A stretch of DNA of 64,000 bases from Bacteroidales bacterium (lineage in GTDB: Bacteria; Bacteroidota; Bacteroidia; Bacteroidales; F082), in NCBI GenBank assembly GCA_019454985.1, contig JACFNF010000002.1:62001-126000 (forward strand). Direction: 5' to 3'. The position numbers were made by a program, and so were the translations under genes. The stretch's first letter is position 1. Every line of letters starts with the position of its first letter. Positions 35,732 through 44,324 of the stretch are shown piece after piece. Under the pieces are notes generated by a model. That model searched no databases. It was not told where the DNA came from and saw nothing but the letters and a program-made list of their open reading frames with translations.

Positions 35732-37624
35732 TTATTCCAAATAAGTGTAGCCATAAAGTCCTGACCGGTAGATGGATAGAAATTCCTTCCCCTCTTCAGC
35801 CGATATTTTCCCCTGCTTCACCGAAGTCATCACCCAGGTTTCAACCGTGCGCACTAATTTTTTGGAATTGTACTGCACATAGTCGAGTACTTCGGCAACG
35901 GTTTCGCCATCAATCACCTGATCAATGTAATGCCCTTTGCTGTCCACCGAAATGTGGACGGCATTGGTGTCGCCGAAAAGGTTGTGCAGGTCGCCCAGTA
36001 TTTCCTGATAAGCGCCGGTGAGAAATACGCCGATATAATATGACTCGCGCCCTTTGAGTGAATGTACGGGCAAATGATGCGCGTAATTTCGGGTGGCAAT
36101 GAAGTTGTCAATTTTACCATCCGAATCGCAGGTAATGTCCTGTAGTGTGGCATAACGATCGGGCTTCTCGTCCAAACGGTGGATGGGAATGATCGGGAAA
36201 ATCTGGTCAATGGCCCATGAATCGGGGAGTGACTGGAAGAGTGAGAAATTGCAGAAATATTTATCCGACAACAACTTAGGCAGAATGAGCAATTCTTCCG
36301 GAGGGCGCTTCATCTCGTTGGCCATTTGCTGGATTTCTTTGGCTACAGTCCAGAAGAGACGTTCAATCTGTGCGCGGGTTTTCAGGTCGAGAAGTCCGAG
36401 GCTGAACATGTCTAAGGCTTCCTCTCTGATTTGCTGTGCATCGTGCCAGGTTTCGAGCATGCGTGGCTGATTCAGGTTTTCCCAGGCAGAATAAAGCTCA
36501 TGAAGAAGTTCGTGGTCATCTTCTTTGATCTCTTCATCTTCCTCCCAGCTGGGGAGAGTGGCATGTTCAAGCACTTCGAAAACCAATACCGAATGATGGG
36601 CTGTGATGGCGCGCCCCGACTCGGTGATGATATTGGGATGAGGGATTTCGTTTTTATCGCTGGCATCCACCATTGCAAAAGTGGCATCGTTCACATATTC
36701 CTGAGTGCTGTAGTTTACGCTGCTGCCGCTGTTGGCCGAGCGCGTGCCGTCATAATCCACACCAAGACCGCCTCCAACATCCACAAACTCAAGATGGAAG
36801 CCCATTTTGTAAATTTGAACATAAAACTGGGCAGCTTCGCGCAGGGCAATTTTAATGCGGCGGATTTTATTGACTTGGCTTCCGATATGGAAATGTACCA
36901 ATCGCAGACAGTCTTTCATGCCGTTGCGATCCAGAAAGTCGAGTGCTTCAAGGAGTTCGCTCGAGGTGAGGCCAAATTTGCTGACATCTCCGCCTGAATC
37001 TTCCCATTTGCCACTCCCGGAGCTGGCCAGTTTGATACGGATACCGATATTGGGTTTCACTTTCAGGCGCTTGGCAACACGGGTGATGAGTTTCAGCTCG
37101 TTGAGTTTTTCAACCACGATAAAAATAGCTCTGCCCATCTTTTGTGCCAGTAATGCCAACTCAATATAGCTTTCGTCTTTGTAACCATTGCAGATAATTA
37201 ACGAATCGCTGTCAGGGTTGATAGCCAATACAGTGTGAAGCTCTGGCTTAGAGCCTGCTTCAAGACCAATATTGAACTTCTTACCATGGCTTACGATTTC
37301 TTCCACCACCGGACGCATCTGATTCACCTTGATCGGATAAACGACAAAGTTCTTACCCTTGAATTCATATTCGGTAGCTGCTGCTTTGAAACAGGTGTCC
37401 ATCAGCTCGATACGGCTGTCTAAGATGTCCGGAAAACGAAGCAAAACCGGCGTTGAAACATCGCGCAGCATCAATTCGTCTAAAAGTTCTTTCATGTCAA
37501 TGGTAACGCCGTCCTGACGAGGTTTGACCGTTACGTTTCCTTTTTCGTTAATCGAAAAAAAGTTGATGCCCCAGCCATTGATGTTATATAGTTCGGCTGA
37601 ATCTTCGACACGCCATTTTCTCAT
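35732..37624 (-). CDS. speA: Biosynthetic arginine decarboxylase
   Basis: Decarboxylates arginine to agmatine, the entry to polyamine synthesis; PLP-dependent, alanine-racemase fold. The 630-residue length and order match SpeA: PLP lysine Lys99 in YPIKVNQ, EAGSKPEL, HFHIGSQ, DVGGGLGVDYDG, and ESGRA. The C-terminal region carries the conserved GAYQEILGDLHNLFGD substrate-side motif. ATG at 37624 gives the expected N-terminus. It is a single gene convergent with DUF5916. Confidence 0.96.
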   Translation of the reverse strand: MRKWRVEDSAELYNINGWGINFFSINEKGNVTVKPRQDGVTIDMKELLDELMLRDVSTPVLLRFPDILDSRIELMDTCFKAAATEYEFKGKNFVVYPIKVNQMRPVVEEIVSHGKKFNIGLEAGSKPELHTVLAINPDSDSLIICNGYKDESYIELALLAQKMGRAIFIVVEKLNELKLITRVAKRLKVKPNIGIRIKLASSGSGKWEDSGGDVSKFGLTSSELLEALDFLDRNGMKDCLRLVHFHIGSQVNKIRRIKIALREAAQFYVQIYKMGFHLEFVDVGGGLGVDYDGTRSANSGSSVNYSTQEYVNDATFAMVDASDKNEIPHPNIITESGRAITAHHSVLVFEVLEHATLPSWEEDEEIKEDDHELLHELYSAWENLNQPRMLETWHDAQQIREEALDMFSLGLLDLKTRAQIERLFWTVAKEIQQMANEMKRPPEELLILPKLLSDKYFCNFSLFQSLPDSWAIDQIFPIIPIHRLDEKPDRYATLQDITCDSDGKIDNFIATRNYAHHLPVHSLKGRESYYIGVFLTGAYQEILGDLHNLFGDTNAVHISVDSKGHYIDQVIDGETVAEVLDYVQYNSKKLVRTVETWVMTSVKQGKISAEEGKEFLSIYRSGLYGYTYLE

Positions 37625-37890
37625 AAAGCACCTAACTTGGTTAAATGGTTAAACATAAACGAAAAGCATTTACGACGGGCGAAGCTTGACCGTCAAAAAA
37701 AACGCTGGTGCGCAAAACTAAACAATAATCTTTAATATATGCGTCTTTTTTTTACAACTCAAACTACTGAATGTCAGATTAATGCACCTTTGTTTTTGAG
37801 AAGGTTTTAATTAAAACGGCCTGCATGATTCTCAAAACCTGATCAATAGGCTTTTTTTCTACCTTTATGCACTTTTTTAAAATTGTTTCA

Positions 37891-39621
37891 ATGAAGTTTT
37901 TACGCACTCTCCTTTTTGCTTTTTTTCTTCTCGGAATGGGATGGTCGCAGGTTTATGCCTGTACCAATTATTTGGTTTCCAAAGGCGCTTCTGCTGATGG
38001 CTCCACGATGGTGAGCTATGCGGCCGATTCACACATCCGTTATGGCGAGTTGTATTTTAGCGAAGCCACTGACTGGCCCTCCGGCAGCATGCTCACTATT
38101 TACGATCGCGGAACAAATCGAACATTAGGTCAAATACCGCAGGTGGCACACACTTATCGCACTATTGGTTTTATGAACGAATATCAGGTGGCCATTGGCG
38201 AAACAACTTTTGGCGGACGCGATGAGCTTGTTGATTCCACAGGAATCATGGATTACGGCTATCTGATGTTCATCGCTTTGCAAAGAGCCCGGACAGCCCG
38301 GGAAGCCATCCGTGTGATTGCTGATCTGGTAGAACAATATGGCTATGCCAGTTCGGGCGAGTCGTTTTCTATCGGCGACCCTAACGAGGTGTGGATTATG
38401 GAAATCATTGGAAAAGGAGTAGAACTGGTGCACGACAAGAAAACCGGCCAAACCGGCAATCGTTTCAAAGGCGCTGTTTGGGTGGCCATGCGTATCCCTG
38501 ATGGTTATGTGTCGGCTCACGCTAACCATGCACGCATCACTTCGTTTCCGAGAGCAAATGGCGAGACAAGTATCACCGACCGACAGTGGAAATTGCTACA
38601 AAATGCTGATTTGCAAACAATTTACAAGCACGATGTGATTGAGTTTGCCCGTAAAAAAGGTTACTTTTCAGGAAAAGACGAACAGTTTAGTTTTAGCGAT
38701 ATCTATGCACCACTGAGTTTTGATGCCGCACGCTTTTGCGAGCTTCGGGTGTGGAGTATGTTCAATCATGTATCCGACAGCATGGCTTCTTATTGGGATT
38801 ATGCAACAGGAGCTGCCGAAAGCCCGCGTATGCCGTTGTTTATCAAGCCAAACCGTAAACTGACGCCACAAGATCTGATGTCGTTTAAGCGCGATTACCT
38901 TCAAGGCACAGAGCTCGATATGTCGAAAGATGTTGGCGCTGGCGCTTTTGGTTTGCCTTACCGTTGGAGACCCCTCACCTGGGAATATGAAGGAAAGGAA
39001 TATTTTCACGAAAGGGTTACCGTAACCCAACAGACTGGTTTTTCGTTCATTGCACAATTGCGTTCGTGGCTGCCCAATGAGATTGGCGGAGTGTTCTGGT
39101 TTGGCGTTGATGATACCGGTTCAACGGTTTATGTTCCTTTTTATGCCGCACTCAAAAACGTTCCTCTTCAATGGAGCCAGGGCTATGGCGATATGCTCAC
39201 CTATAAAGACGATGCGGCTTTTTGGGTGTTCAACAAGGTAGCCCATTTCGCCTATTTGTTTTATAACAGGGTGATGCCCGATATTCGCAAACGGCAAAAT
39301 GAACTGGAATCGCTTTTTGCCCGGCAACAGGTCGAAACCGATCGGCAGGCTCTGGCATTGTACACCGAAAGCCCCGACAAAGCCCGTGATTTTCTGAACA
39401 GCTATTCGGGCGAAGCAGCCATGAAAGTGCTGAACTCTTGGCAAGAGCTGTTTGGTTATCTGATGGTGAAGTATTTAGACGGAAACGTAAAACAGGAAGA
39501 TGAAAACGGTTTCAAACGCAATCCCTGGGGCTATCCGGCTTCGCCGCGTTTTCCGGGCTACGATGATACCTATAAAAAACAGGTGATTGACAATACCGGC
39601 ACTCGTTTTTTAATGCACTGA
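37891..39621 (+). CDS. C69-family dipeptidase
   Basis: N-terminal nucleophile hydrolase of about 576 residues that should cleave dipeptides. The signal peptide ends just before the catalytic cysteine in YACTNYLVSKGASADGSTMV, so maturation exposes Cys as the new N-terminus. Further family blocks are GIMDYGYLMFIALQRARTAR and SFSIGDPNEVWIMEI. The frame starts at 37867, but ATG at 37891 begins the signal peptide and a TACCTTTA element covers 37860-37867, so the later start is preferred. Fits with DPP-IV and M14 in peptide breakdown. Confidence 0.92.
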   Translation: MKFLRTLLFAFFLLGMGWSQVYACTNYLVSKGASADGSTMVSYAADSHIRYGELYFSEATDWPSGSMLTIYDRGTNRTLGQIPQVAHTYRTIGFMNEYQVAIGETTFGGRDELVDSTGIMDYGYLMFIALQRARTAREAIRVIADLVEQYGYASSGESFSIGDPNEVWIMEIIGKGVELVHDKKTGQTGNRFKGAVWVAMRIPDGYVSAHANHARITSFPRANGETSITDRQWKLLQNADLQTIYKHDVIEFARKKGYFSGKDEQFSFSDIYAPLSFDAARFCELRVWSMFNHVSDSMASYWDYATGAAESPRMPLFIKPNRKLTPQDLMSFKRDYLQGTELDMSKDVGAGAFGLPYRWRPLTWEYEGKEYFHERVTVTQQTGFSFIAQLRSWLPNEIGGVFWFGVDDTGSTVYVPFYAALKNVPLQWSQGYGDMLTYKDDAAFWVFNKVAHFAYLFYNRVMPDIRKRQNELESLFARQQVETDRQALALYTESPDKARDFLNSYSGEAAMKVLNSWQELFGYLMVKYLDGNVKQEDENGFKRNPWGYPASPRFPGYDDTYKKQVIDNTGTRFLMH

Positions 39622-39633
39622 CAAAAAGCTGAT

Positions 39634-41562
39634 TTACTGGTAAAATCTCCAACTCACACCAACGTAAAAACGTGCATCGCGCATCGGATAGTGCGGAGTG
39701 GTGTAATAGCGGTAATCTTTTAACAGCCCGAATGCATTGGAAAACTGACCGAAAATTCGTGCGCGTTTCACCTTCAATGCAATAAACACATCCACAAACG
39801 GATAATTACCTACTTTTTTCTCGCGCTGTGGGTAAAATGATTTTAAGGCCGGCATATAAGCATCGGCGTAATACGACGTAAACCAATAGGATTCTAAACC
39901 TGTCTGAAAAGTGGCTACGTCTTTAATGAGCAATTGACTGAATGTGAACCGAAGCCGGGCCGAAAGGGCAGGCAAACTAAAAAGGGTATCGTTGTCGGTG
40001 TATTGATAATTAAGGTTGGCCAGGACATCAAATTTTCCGGGTTTGAAATGCAAATTGCCAAAAAGACGATAAATTTTTGCTGTACCGTTGGTTTGTTGCG
40101 GCCTGGCCTGCGAATTGAGAAAAAGATATTTGTCCACAATATGCCACTCGGCACCGCCTTCTAAACCTTTGATTTGATAGCCTCCGCGAAAACTGACAAA
40201 AGTGGTCTTCCCAAAATTGTTGTCCCATCGAAAATGATTCGACCGGTAGCGTTCCATAAACCATGACGGGCTTTGGTTGATCAATCGGAAGCTGAAAAAC
40301 AGATGACCCAGATTCCGGGATTCGGTACCCAAAAATTGTCTCACTTTTCCGTAAAGCTCCAAATCGCCCGACGATTCGCTGCCGGTGATGAGTTTCACCT
40401 GGCCGTTCACATAAAATGAGCGAAACAGTGAAATGTTGATCCCTCCAAAAGGATTGACCTGCCATAAACCTTTGCTGAAGATACTGTCGGCCATCCGACC
40501 GGAAACCAGCTCAAGACCGCCATAAACATGTAGCGGCACGTCGCGTTCAAACGTGTTGTAACCCAAACTGCTCCAATAAAAACGGTTGCGTGCAAGCGAT
40601 TGATAGCTACTGTCGTAGGTGGCTTTGTTGTTGATTACCGGATCAAAGTTTTTGTAGAAGTCTGAAAGGGGATTTCGTTCGCTGTAAACCGACTGAATGC
40701 GCTGATATTCAAATTGGTGCACAATCCTCCCCAATTGAAAACGACGTTTTTCGCTGGTGCTGTCGGAGGTTTGACGTTTCTCGGAAAGCAGGATGAAATA
40801 TTGTTCAAAGCCAAAGCCGGAGAGTTTGTATTGATTCACAGCATTTTCGAGGTTCACACCAATCACACGACGATCGAATTCAAGATCTTTCTCAAAAATG
40901 CTGTCGGCCATGATGCCGCCATTTTCATTCACATTGATTTTACTATTCAAATAATGTCCCAATACGCCATATCGTTTGTTTTTGGTGTTGTAACGTGCTG
41001 TGAAATAGACGGCTGAGTTGTTTGTAGCATTATTCTTGTATGGTCCTTTAGAATCAATCAATCGAAAATCCATTCCCACAAATGTGTTTGGAGCCACCTG
41101 CCTGCCAAACAAGACATTGAGTTGCTGTTCTTTTTTTGAACCCATCATATAGCCGATTTCGGTGAGGGCAGCGGTGGGCTGAAGGTATGAGATGTCGTCG
41201 GAAGTGAATATATAAGCACGAAAAGGATTTGGTAAAAGCCCTACGCCATGGTTAAACACTGGCTCAAAGCAAAGCGACTGATGGGCTAAACCAGCATTAC
41301 TGAGGGTTTGCTGGAGATGCACCTGACGCGAGAGCGGGTCGAAACGTGTTACAAAAAGCAGGTTCGTATCCACATAATGGGTGTATCCCAGGCTGAGGCT
41401 GTCGAAGCTGCCATTGAAATACCCCACGATGGTGGAGTCAATCTTTGGTTTCACCGGACGTGGTTTTTCGGGTATAAGGCTGTCCTGTGCCGATACCGTT
41501 TGAACGATGTTGCCAATCAGAAAAAGCGAAAAAAGAAACCAAACCGAAGTTTTACGTGTCAT
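39634..41562 (-). CDS. Putative porin (Bacteroidota family)
   Basis: A 642-residue outer-membrane protein of the Bacteroidota putative porin family. The N-terminus is a signal peptide (IVQTVSAQ). Then follow repeated aromatic beta segments (FGRQVAPNTFVGMDFRL, VYFTARYNTKNKRYG) and the C-terminus ends in FYVGVSWRFYQ, a terminal aromatic as in outer-membrane barrels. The frame extends to 41601, but ATG at 41562 starts the signal peptide. Substrate is unknown. It is divergent from the beta-helix lipoprotein gene with 98 bp between. Confidence 0.85.
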   Translation of the reverse strand: MTRKTSVWFLFSLFLIGNIVQTVSAQDSLIPEKPRPVKPKIDSTIVGYFNGSFDSLSLGYTHYVDTNLLFVTRFDPLSRQVHLQQTLSNAGLAHQSLCFEPVFNHGVGLLPNPFRAYIFTSDDISYLQPTAALTEIGYMMGSKKEQQLNVLFGRQVAPNTFVGMDFRLIDSKGPYKNNATNNSAVYFTARYNTKNKRYGVLGHYLNSKINVNENGGIMADSIFEKDLEFDRRVIGVNLENAVNQYKLSGFGFEQYFILLSEKRQTSDSTSEKRRFQLGRIVHQFEYQRIQSVYSERNPLSDFYKNFDPVINNKATYDSSYQSLARNRFYWSSLGYNTFERDVPLHVYGGLELVSGRMADSIFSKGLWQVNPFGGINISLFRSFYVNGQVKLITGSESSGDLELYGKVRQFLGTESRNLGHLFFSFRLINQSPSWFMERYRSNHFRWDNNFGKTTFVSFRGGYQIKGLEGGAEWHIVDKYLFLNSQARPQQTNGTAKIYRLFGNLHFKPGKFDVLANLNYQYTDNDTLFSLPALSARLRFTFSQLLIKDVATFQTGLESYWFTSYYADAYMPALKSFYPQREKKVGNYPFVDVFIALKVKRARIFGQFSNAFGLLKDYRYYTTPHYPMRDARFYVGVSWRFYQ

Positions 41563-41644
41563 AAAATGTGTAGCCTCATCCACGAACGGGAATTTGGGCA
41601 AAAATACAATAATCGGTCTGTTTCTGCGCTAATGGATTGTTCTT

Positions 41645-41652
41645 TAACTTTG
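41645..41652 (+). promoter_or_regulatory. -7 element close to beta-helix lipoprotein start
   Basis: TAACTTTG ends only 8 bp before ATG 41661; a weak TTTC lies 20 bp upstream. The expected transcription start would fall almost at the ATG, suggesting a leaderless or near-leaderless mRNA. Confidence 0.45.
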
Positions 41653-41660
41653 CCGCCCGT

Positions 41661-43154
41661 ATGAGATCATATTTCAATTGCCATTTTTCTGTCAGTCATC
41701 TGCTTCGGGCTGCGGTTTTGCTCGTGTTTTCGGGAATGTTGGCCGTCTCGTGCCAAAAAGAAGAAGTGATCAGCACCGACCGTGATTTGACATTGGAATT
41801 TTCGACCGACTCGGTGGTTTTCGATACCGTTTTCACCAGTATCGGTTCTATCACCAAAAGGCTGATGGTCTATAATAAAAGCACTAAGCGTTTAAAAATC
41901 AGCCATATTCGCTTGATGGGAACGGCTGGAAGGGTTTTTAAAATGAATGTGGATGGCGTGCCCGGAACAGCCGTCAGCGATATAGAACTTGCCGGAAACG
42001 ACAGTCTTTTTGTGTTGCTTAAAGCCACCATTGATCCCACCGATGCCAACAGTCCGTTTGTGGTGGAGGATGAGCTTCAGTTTGAGACTAATGGAAATCA
42101 GCAGGAGGTGAAGCTGATTGCATGGGGGCAAAATGCCAATTATATCATTGCCGACCGCAAAATTGGCGGTTTCCCTAAATTTAAAATTGTAGCCGACAGC
42201 ACCGAGACTATCCATTGGACTGCCGATAAACCGTATGTGGTTTACGGCTACGCGCTGATAAACTCCTATGGGACACTGGTGATTGATGCCGGTGCGAAGA
42301 TCCATTTTCATAACAATTCAGGTTTGTGGGCTTATGCCGACGGAGTGCTTCGGGTGGAAGGAACACAAGAGCAACCGGTTGTGTTTCAGGGCGATCGCCT
42401 CGATCCGGATTACCGGAATATTCCCGGCCAGTGGGATCGTATCTGGCTGATGGAAGGCCGGCAGGGCTTCAATCACGAAATCAATTACGCCATCATCCGC
42501 AACGGATTCATCGGCATTCAGGTTGAATCTTTTTTGCGACCAACCCAAAACCAACTTAAGCTGAGCAACACCGTTATCGAAAATCATACCGGTATCGGAC
42601 TTTTTAGCCGGTTATTCGCTGTTGATGCCAGCAATATGGTGATTGCCAACTGCGGGTCTTTCGGAGCTTTACTCACCGCCGGAGGAGCCTACCGGTTCAG
42701 GCATACTACGATAGCCAATCACTGGACGTATGGGGTGAGAAATACACCTTCGTTGTTTTACAACAATTTTCTGCTCGATTCGCTCGACAAGCCAATTCCG
42801 ATTCCTTTCAGTCTCGAATTTGGCAACAGCTTGATATATGGTAGCTTAGAAGATGAAATTGGTCGTGAGTTAGTTGCCGGAGCCGACACGACTTATAGTT
42901 TTGACCACTGCTTGATCAAACTGAAAAGCCCGTGGCAAAAAACGGCTTCTTTTGTTTCGTGTGTGTTCAACGAAGATCCTTTGTTCCGCGACTATGCTGC
43001 TTTCAACTATCGTCCCGACACACTATCGCCGGTGATTGGTAAAGGAAATCCCGAGATTGCCAGCCAGATTCCGTACGATCTCGACGGGGTATGGCGCCTT
43101 CCGTTGCCCGATATCGGAGCTTTTCAATATGTTTACAAACCCGACGAAGAATAG
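41661..43154 (+). CDS. Lipoprotein with right-handed beta-helix
   Basis: A 497-residue lipoprotein. The signal region ends in MLAVSC, giving a lipidated Cys near residue 31. The first third has Ig-like/beta-sandwich character, and residues ~190-440 show parallel beta-helix repeats (YGTLVIDAGAKIHF, ADGVLRVEGTQEQPVVFQG, GIGLFSRLFAVDASNMVIANC), as in polysaccharide-binding or degrading proteins; no catalytic residues are recognisable. The stop codon is immediately followed by the ATG of the NR-kinase-like gene, so the three genes to 44305 form an operon. Confidence 0.85.
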   Translation: MRSYFNCHFSVSHLLRAAVLLVFSGMLAVSCQKEEVISTDRDLTLEFSTDSVVFDTVFTSIGSITKRLMVYNKSTKRLKISHIRLMGTAGRVFKMNVDGVPGTAVSDIELAGNDSLFVLLKATIDPTDANSPFVVEDELQFETNGNQQEVKLIAWGQNANYIIADRKIGGFPKFKIVADSTETIHWTADKPYVVYGYALINSYGTLVIDAGAKIHFHNNSGLWAYADGVLRVEGTQEQPVVFQGDRLDPDYRNIPGQWDRIWLMEGRQGFNHEINYAIIRNGFIGIQVESFLRPTQNQLKLSNTVIENHTGIGLFSRLFAVDASNMVIANCGSFGALLTAGGAYRFRHTTIANHWTYGVRNTPSLFYNNFLLDSLDKPIPIPFSLEFGNSLIYGSLEDEIGRELVAGADTTYSFDHCLIKLKSPWQKTASFVSCVFNEDPLFRDYAAFNYRPDTLSPVIGKGNPEIASQIPYDLDGVWRLPLPDIGAFQYVYKPDEE

Positions 43155-43661
43155 ATGCCGGCTCTGACGATTGCGATAGGAGGCGTGAGCAACGCCGGAA
43201 AGACTCATCTGGCAAAGCGGTTGCTCACTCATTTTGGTACTCAGCATGCCGTTGCCGTGTGTCAGGACGATTTTGCCAGACCTGTCCGGCAAATCCCCGA
43301 AATTGCCGGCAGAACCGACTGGGAACATCCTGACTCAATTGATCATCAGGCGCTTCGACAGAAAGTGATTGATTTGCGAAACAAAAAAGAGATTGTGATC
43401 GTGGAAGGATTAATGATTTATCATGACCCGGCCACCGTTGAGTTGTTTGACAAAGTGCTTTTCGTCGAGATTGATTTCCCAACTTTCTGGAAACGACGTA
43501 CAGCCGATACCCGTTGGGGCTACGAACCCGATTGGTATGTGGAGCATGTGTGGAAAAGTTATCTGGCTTACGGCCTGCCTCCCGAAAATGTCAAGCCATT
43601 GTATATCAATGGTTCAAACCCCATCAGACTGAAGCAAATCATCGAGTTTATCGAGAAATGA
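43155..43661 (+). CDS. Nicotinamide-riboside/uridine kinase-like P-loop kinase
   Basis: A 168-residue kinase with Walker A GVSNAGKT at residues 10-17, QDDF (base of the substrate site), WEHPDSID, VIVEGLMIYH (Walker B-like), and RTADTRWGYEP with WYVEHVWKSYLAYG. The order resembles eukaryotic nicotinamide riboside kinases (QDDF.KP, ...EGFL, R..Y.P....W..Y) more than bacterial uridine kinases. It would phosphorylate a nucleoside, possibly in NAD salvage. It starts directly after the beta-helix stop and overlaps the HD gene by 4 bp (ATGA). Confidence 0.8.
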   Translation: MPALTIAIGGVSNAGKTHLAKRLLTHFGTQHAVAVCQDDFARPVRQIPEIAGRTDWEHPDSIDHQALRQKVIDLRNKKEIVIVEGLMIYHDPATVELFDKVLFVEIDFPTFWKRRTADTRWGYEPDWYVEHVWKSYLAYGLPPENVKPLYINGSNPIRLKQIIEFIEK

Positions 43662-44305
43662 AAGATTACGCTGCGATTTTTGAAGATGCAAAACAATTTG
43701 CACAGTCCCATTTGCGAGATGCAGAGCCCGGTCACGACATACTTCACATTGAACGGGTGTTCGACACGGCGATGTATTTGGCCTGCAAACTGAATGCCGA
43801 TTTGCTGGTGGTTGGTCTGGCAAGCCTGCTCCACGATGTGGGCGATGCCAAATTTCACCAGGGCAACGAAACCATAGGCCCGCAACTGATTCGCCAGTAT
43901 CTCGAAAACCGGAATCTCCCTTCAAAGGTATGCGAAGAGGTACTTTTTATTACTGAACATTTTTCATTTCGCAAATCATTGCATTTTAATGGCCAGAAAA
44001 GCATTGAATTTCAAATCGTTCAGGATGCCGATCGGCTCGATGCGATGGGCGCCATTGGTATTGCCAGGGCTTTCAGCTTTGGCGCTTACAAAAAAAGAGC
44101 ATTTTATCAGCTCAAGTTCGAAGGCAATACAAAACGCCTCGACAGAAGCACAAATACAAAAACCGTCAATCATTTCTACGAAAAGCTCCTGCTGCTCAAA
44201 GATTTGATGAACACCGACGAAGCAAAAATGATGGCACAGCAGCGTCACGAATTTATGTTGGAATATCTTCGGCAGTTTTATCGCGAAATCAATGCAGATG
44301 ATTGA
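43658..44305 (+). CDS. HD-domain phosphohydrolase
   Basis: A 215-residue HD-superfamily hydrolase. The metal ligands are in GHDILHIERV, LLHDVGDAKF and DADRLDAMGA, as in the YedJ-like group of HD hydrolases. It starts at the ATG overlapping the kinase stop (43658); the longer frame from 43514 lies within the kinase gene and is a shadow. Coupling to a nucleoside kinase suggests a nucleotide or phosphorylated-nucleoside substrate, but this is inference. Confidence 0.88.
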   Translation: MKDYAAIFEDAKQFAQSHLRDAEPGHDILHIERVFDTAMYLACKLNADLLVVGLASLLHDVGDAKFHQGNETIGPQLIRQYLENRNLPSKVCEEVLFITEHFSFRKSLHFNGQKSIEFQIVQDADRLDAMGAIGIARAFSFGAYKKRAFYQLKFEGNTKRLDRSTNTKTVNHFYEKLLLLKDLMNTDEAKMMAQQRHEFMLEYLRQFYREINADD

Positions 44306-44324
44306 TCAATCGTGCGAAACTTTC

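Noticed and set aside
43514-43657. Upstream extension of the HD hydrolase frame
   Set aside because: It lies entirely inside the kinase gene in another frame; the ATGA overlap start at 43658 matches the family N-terminus.
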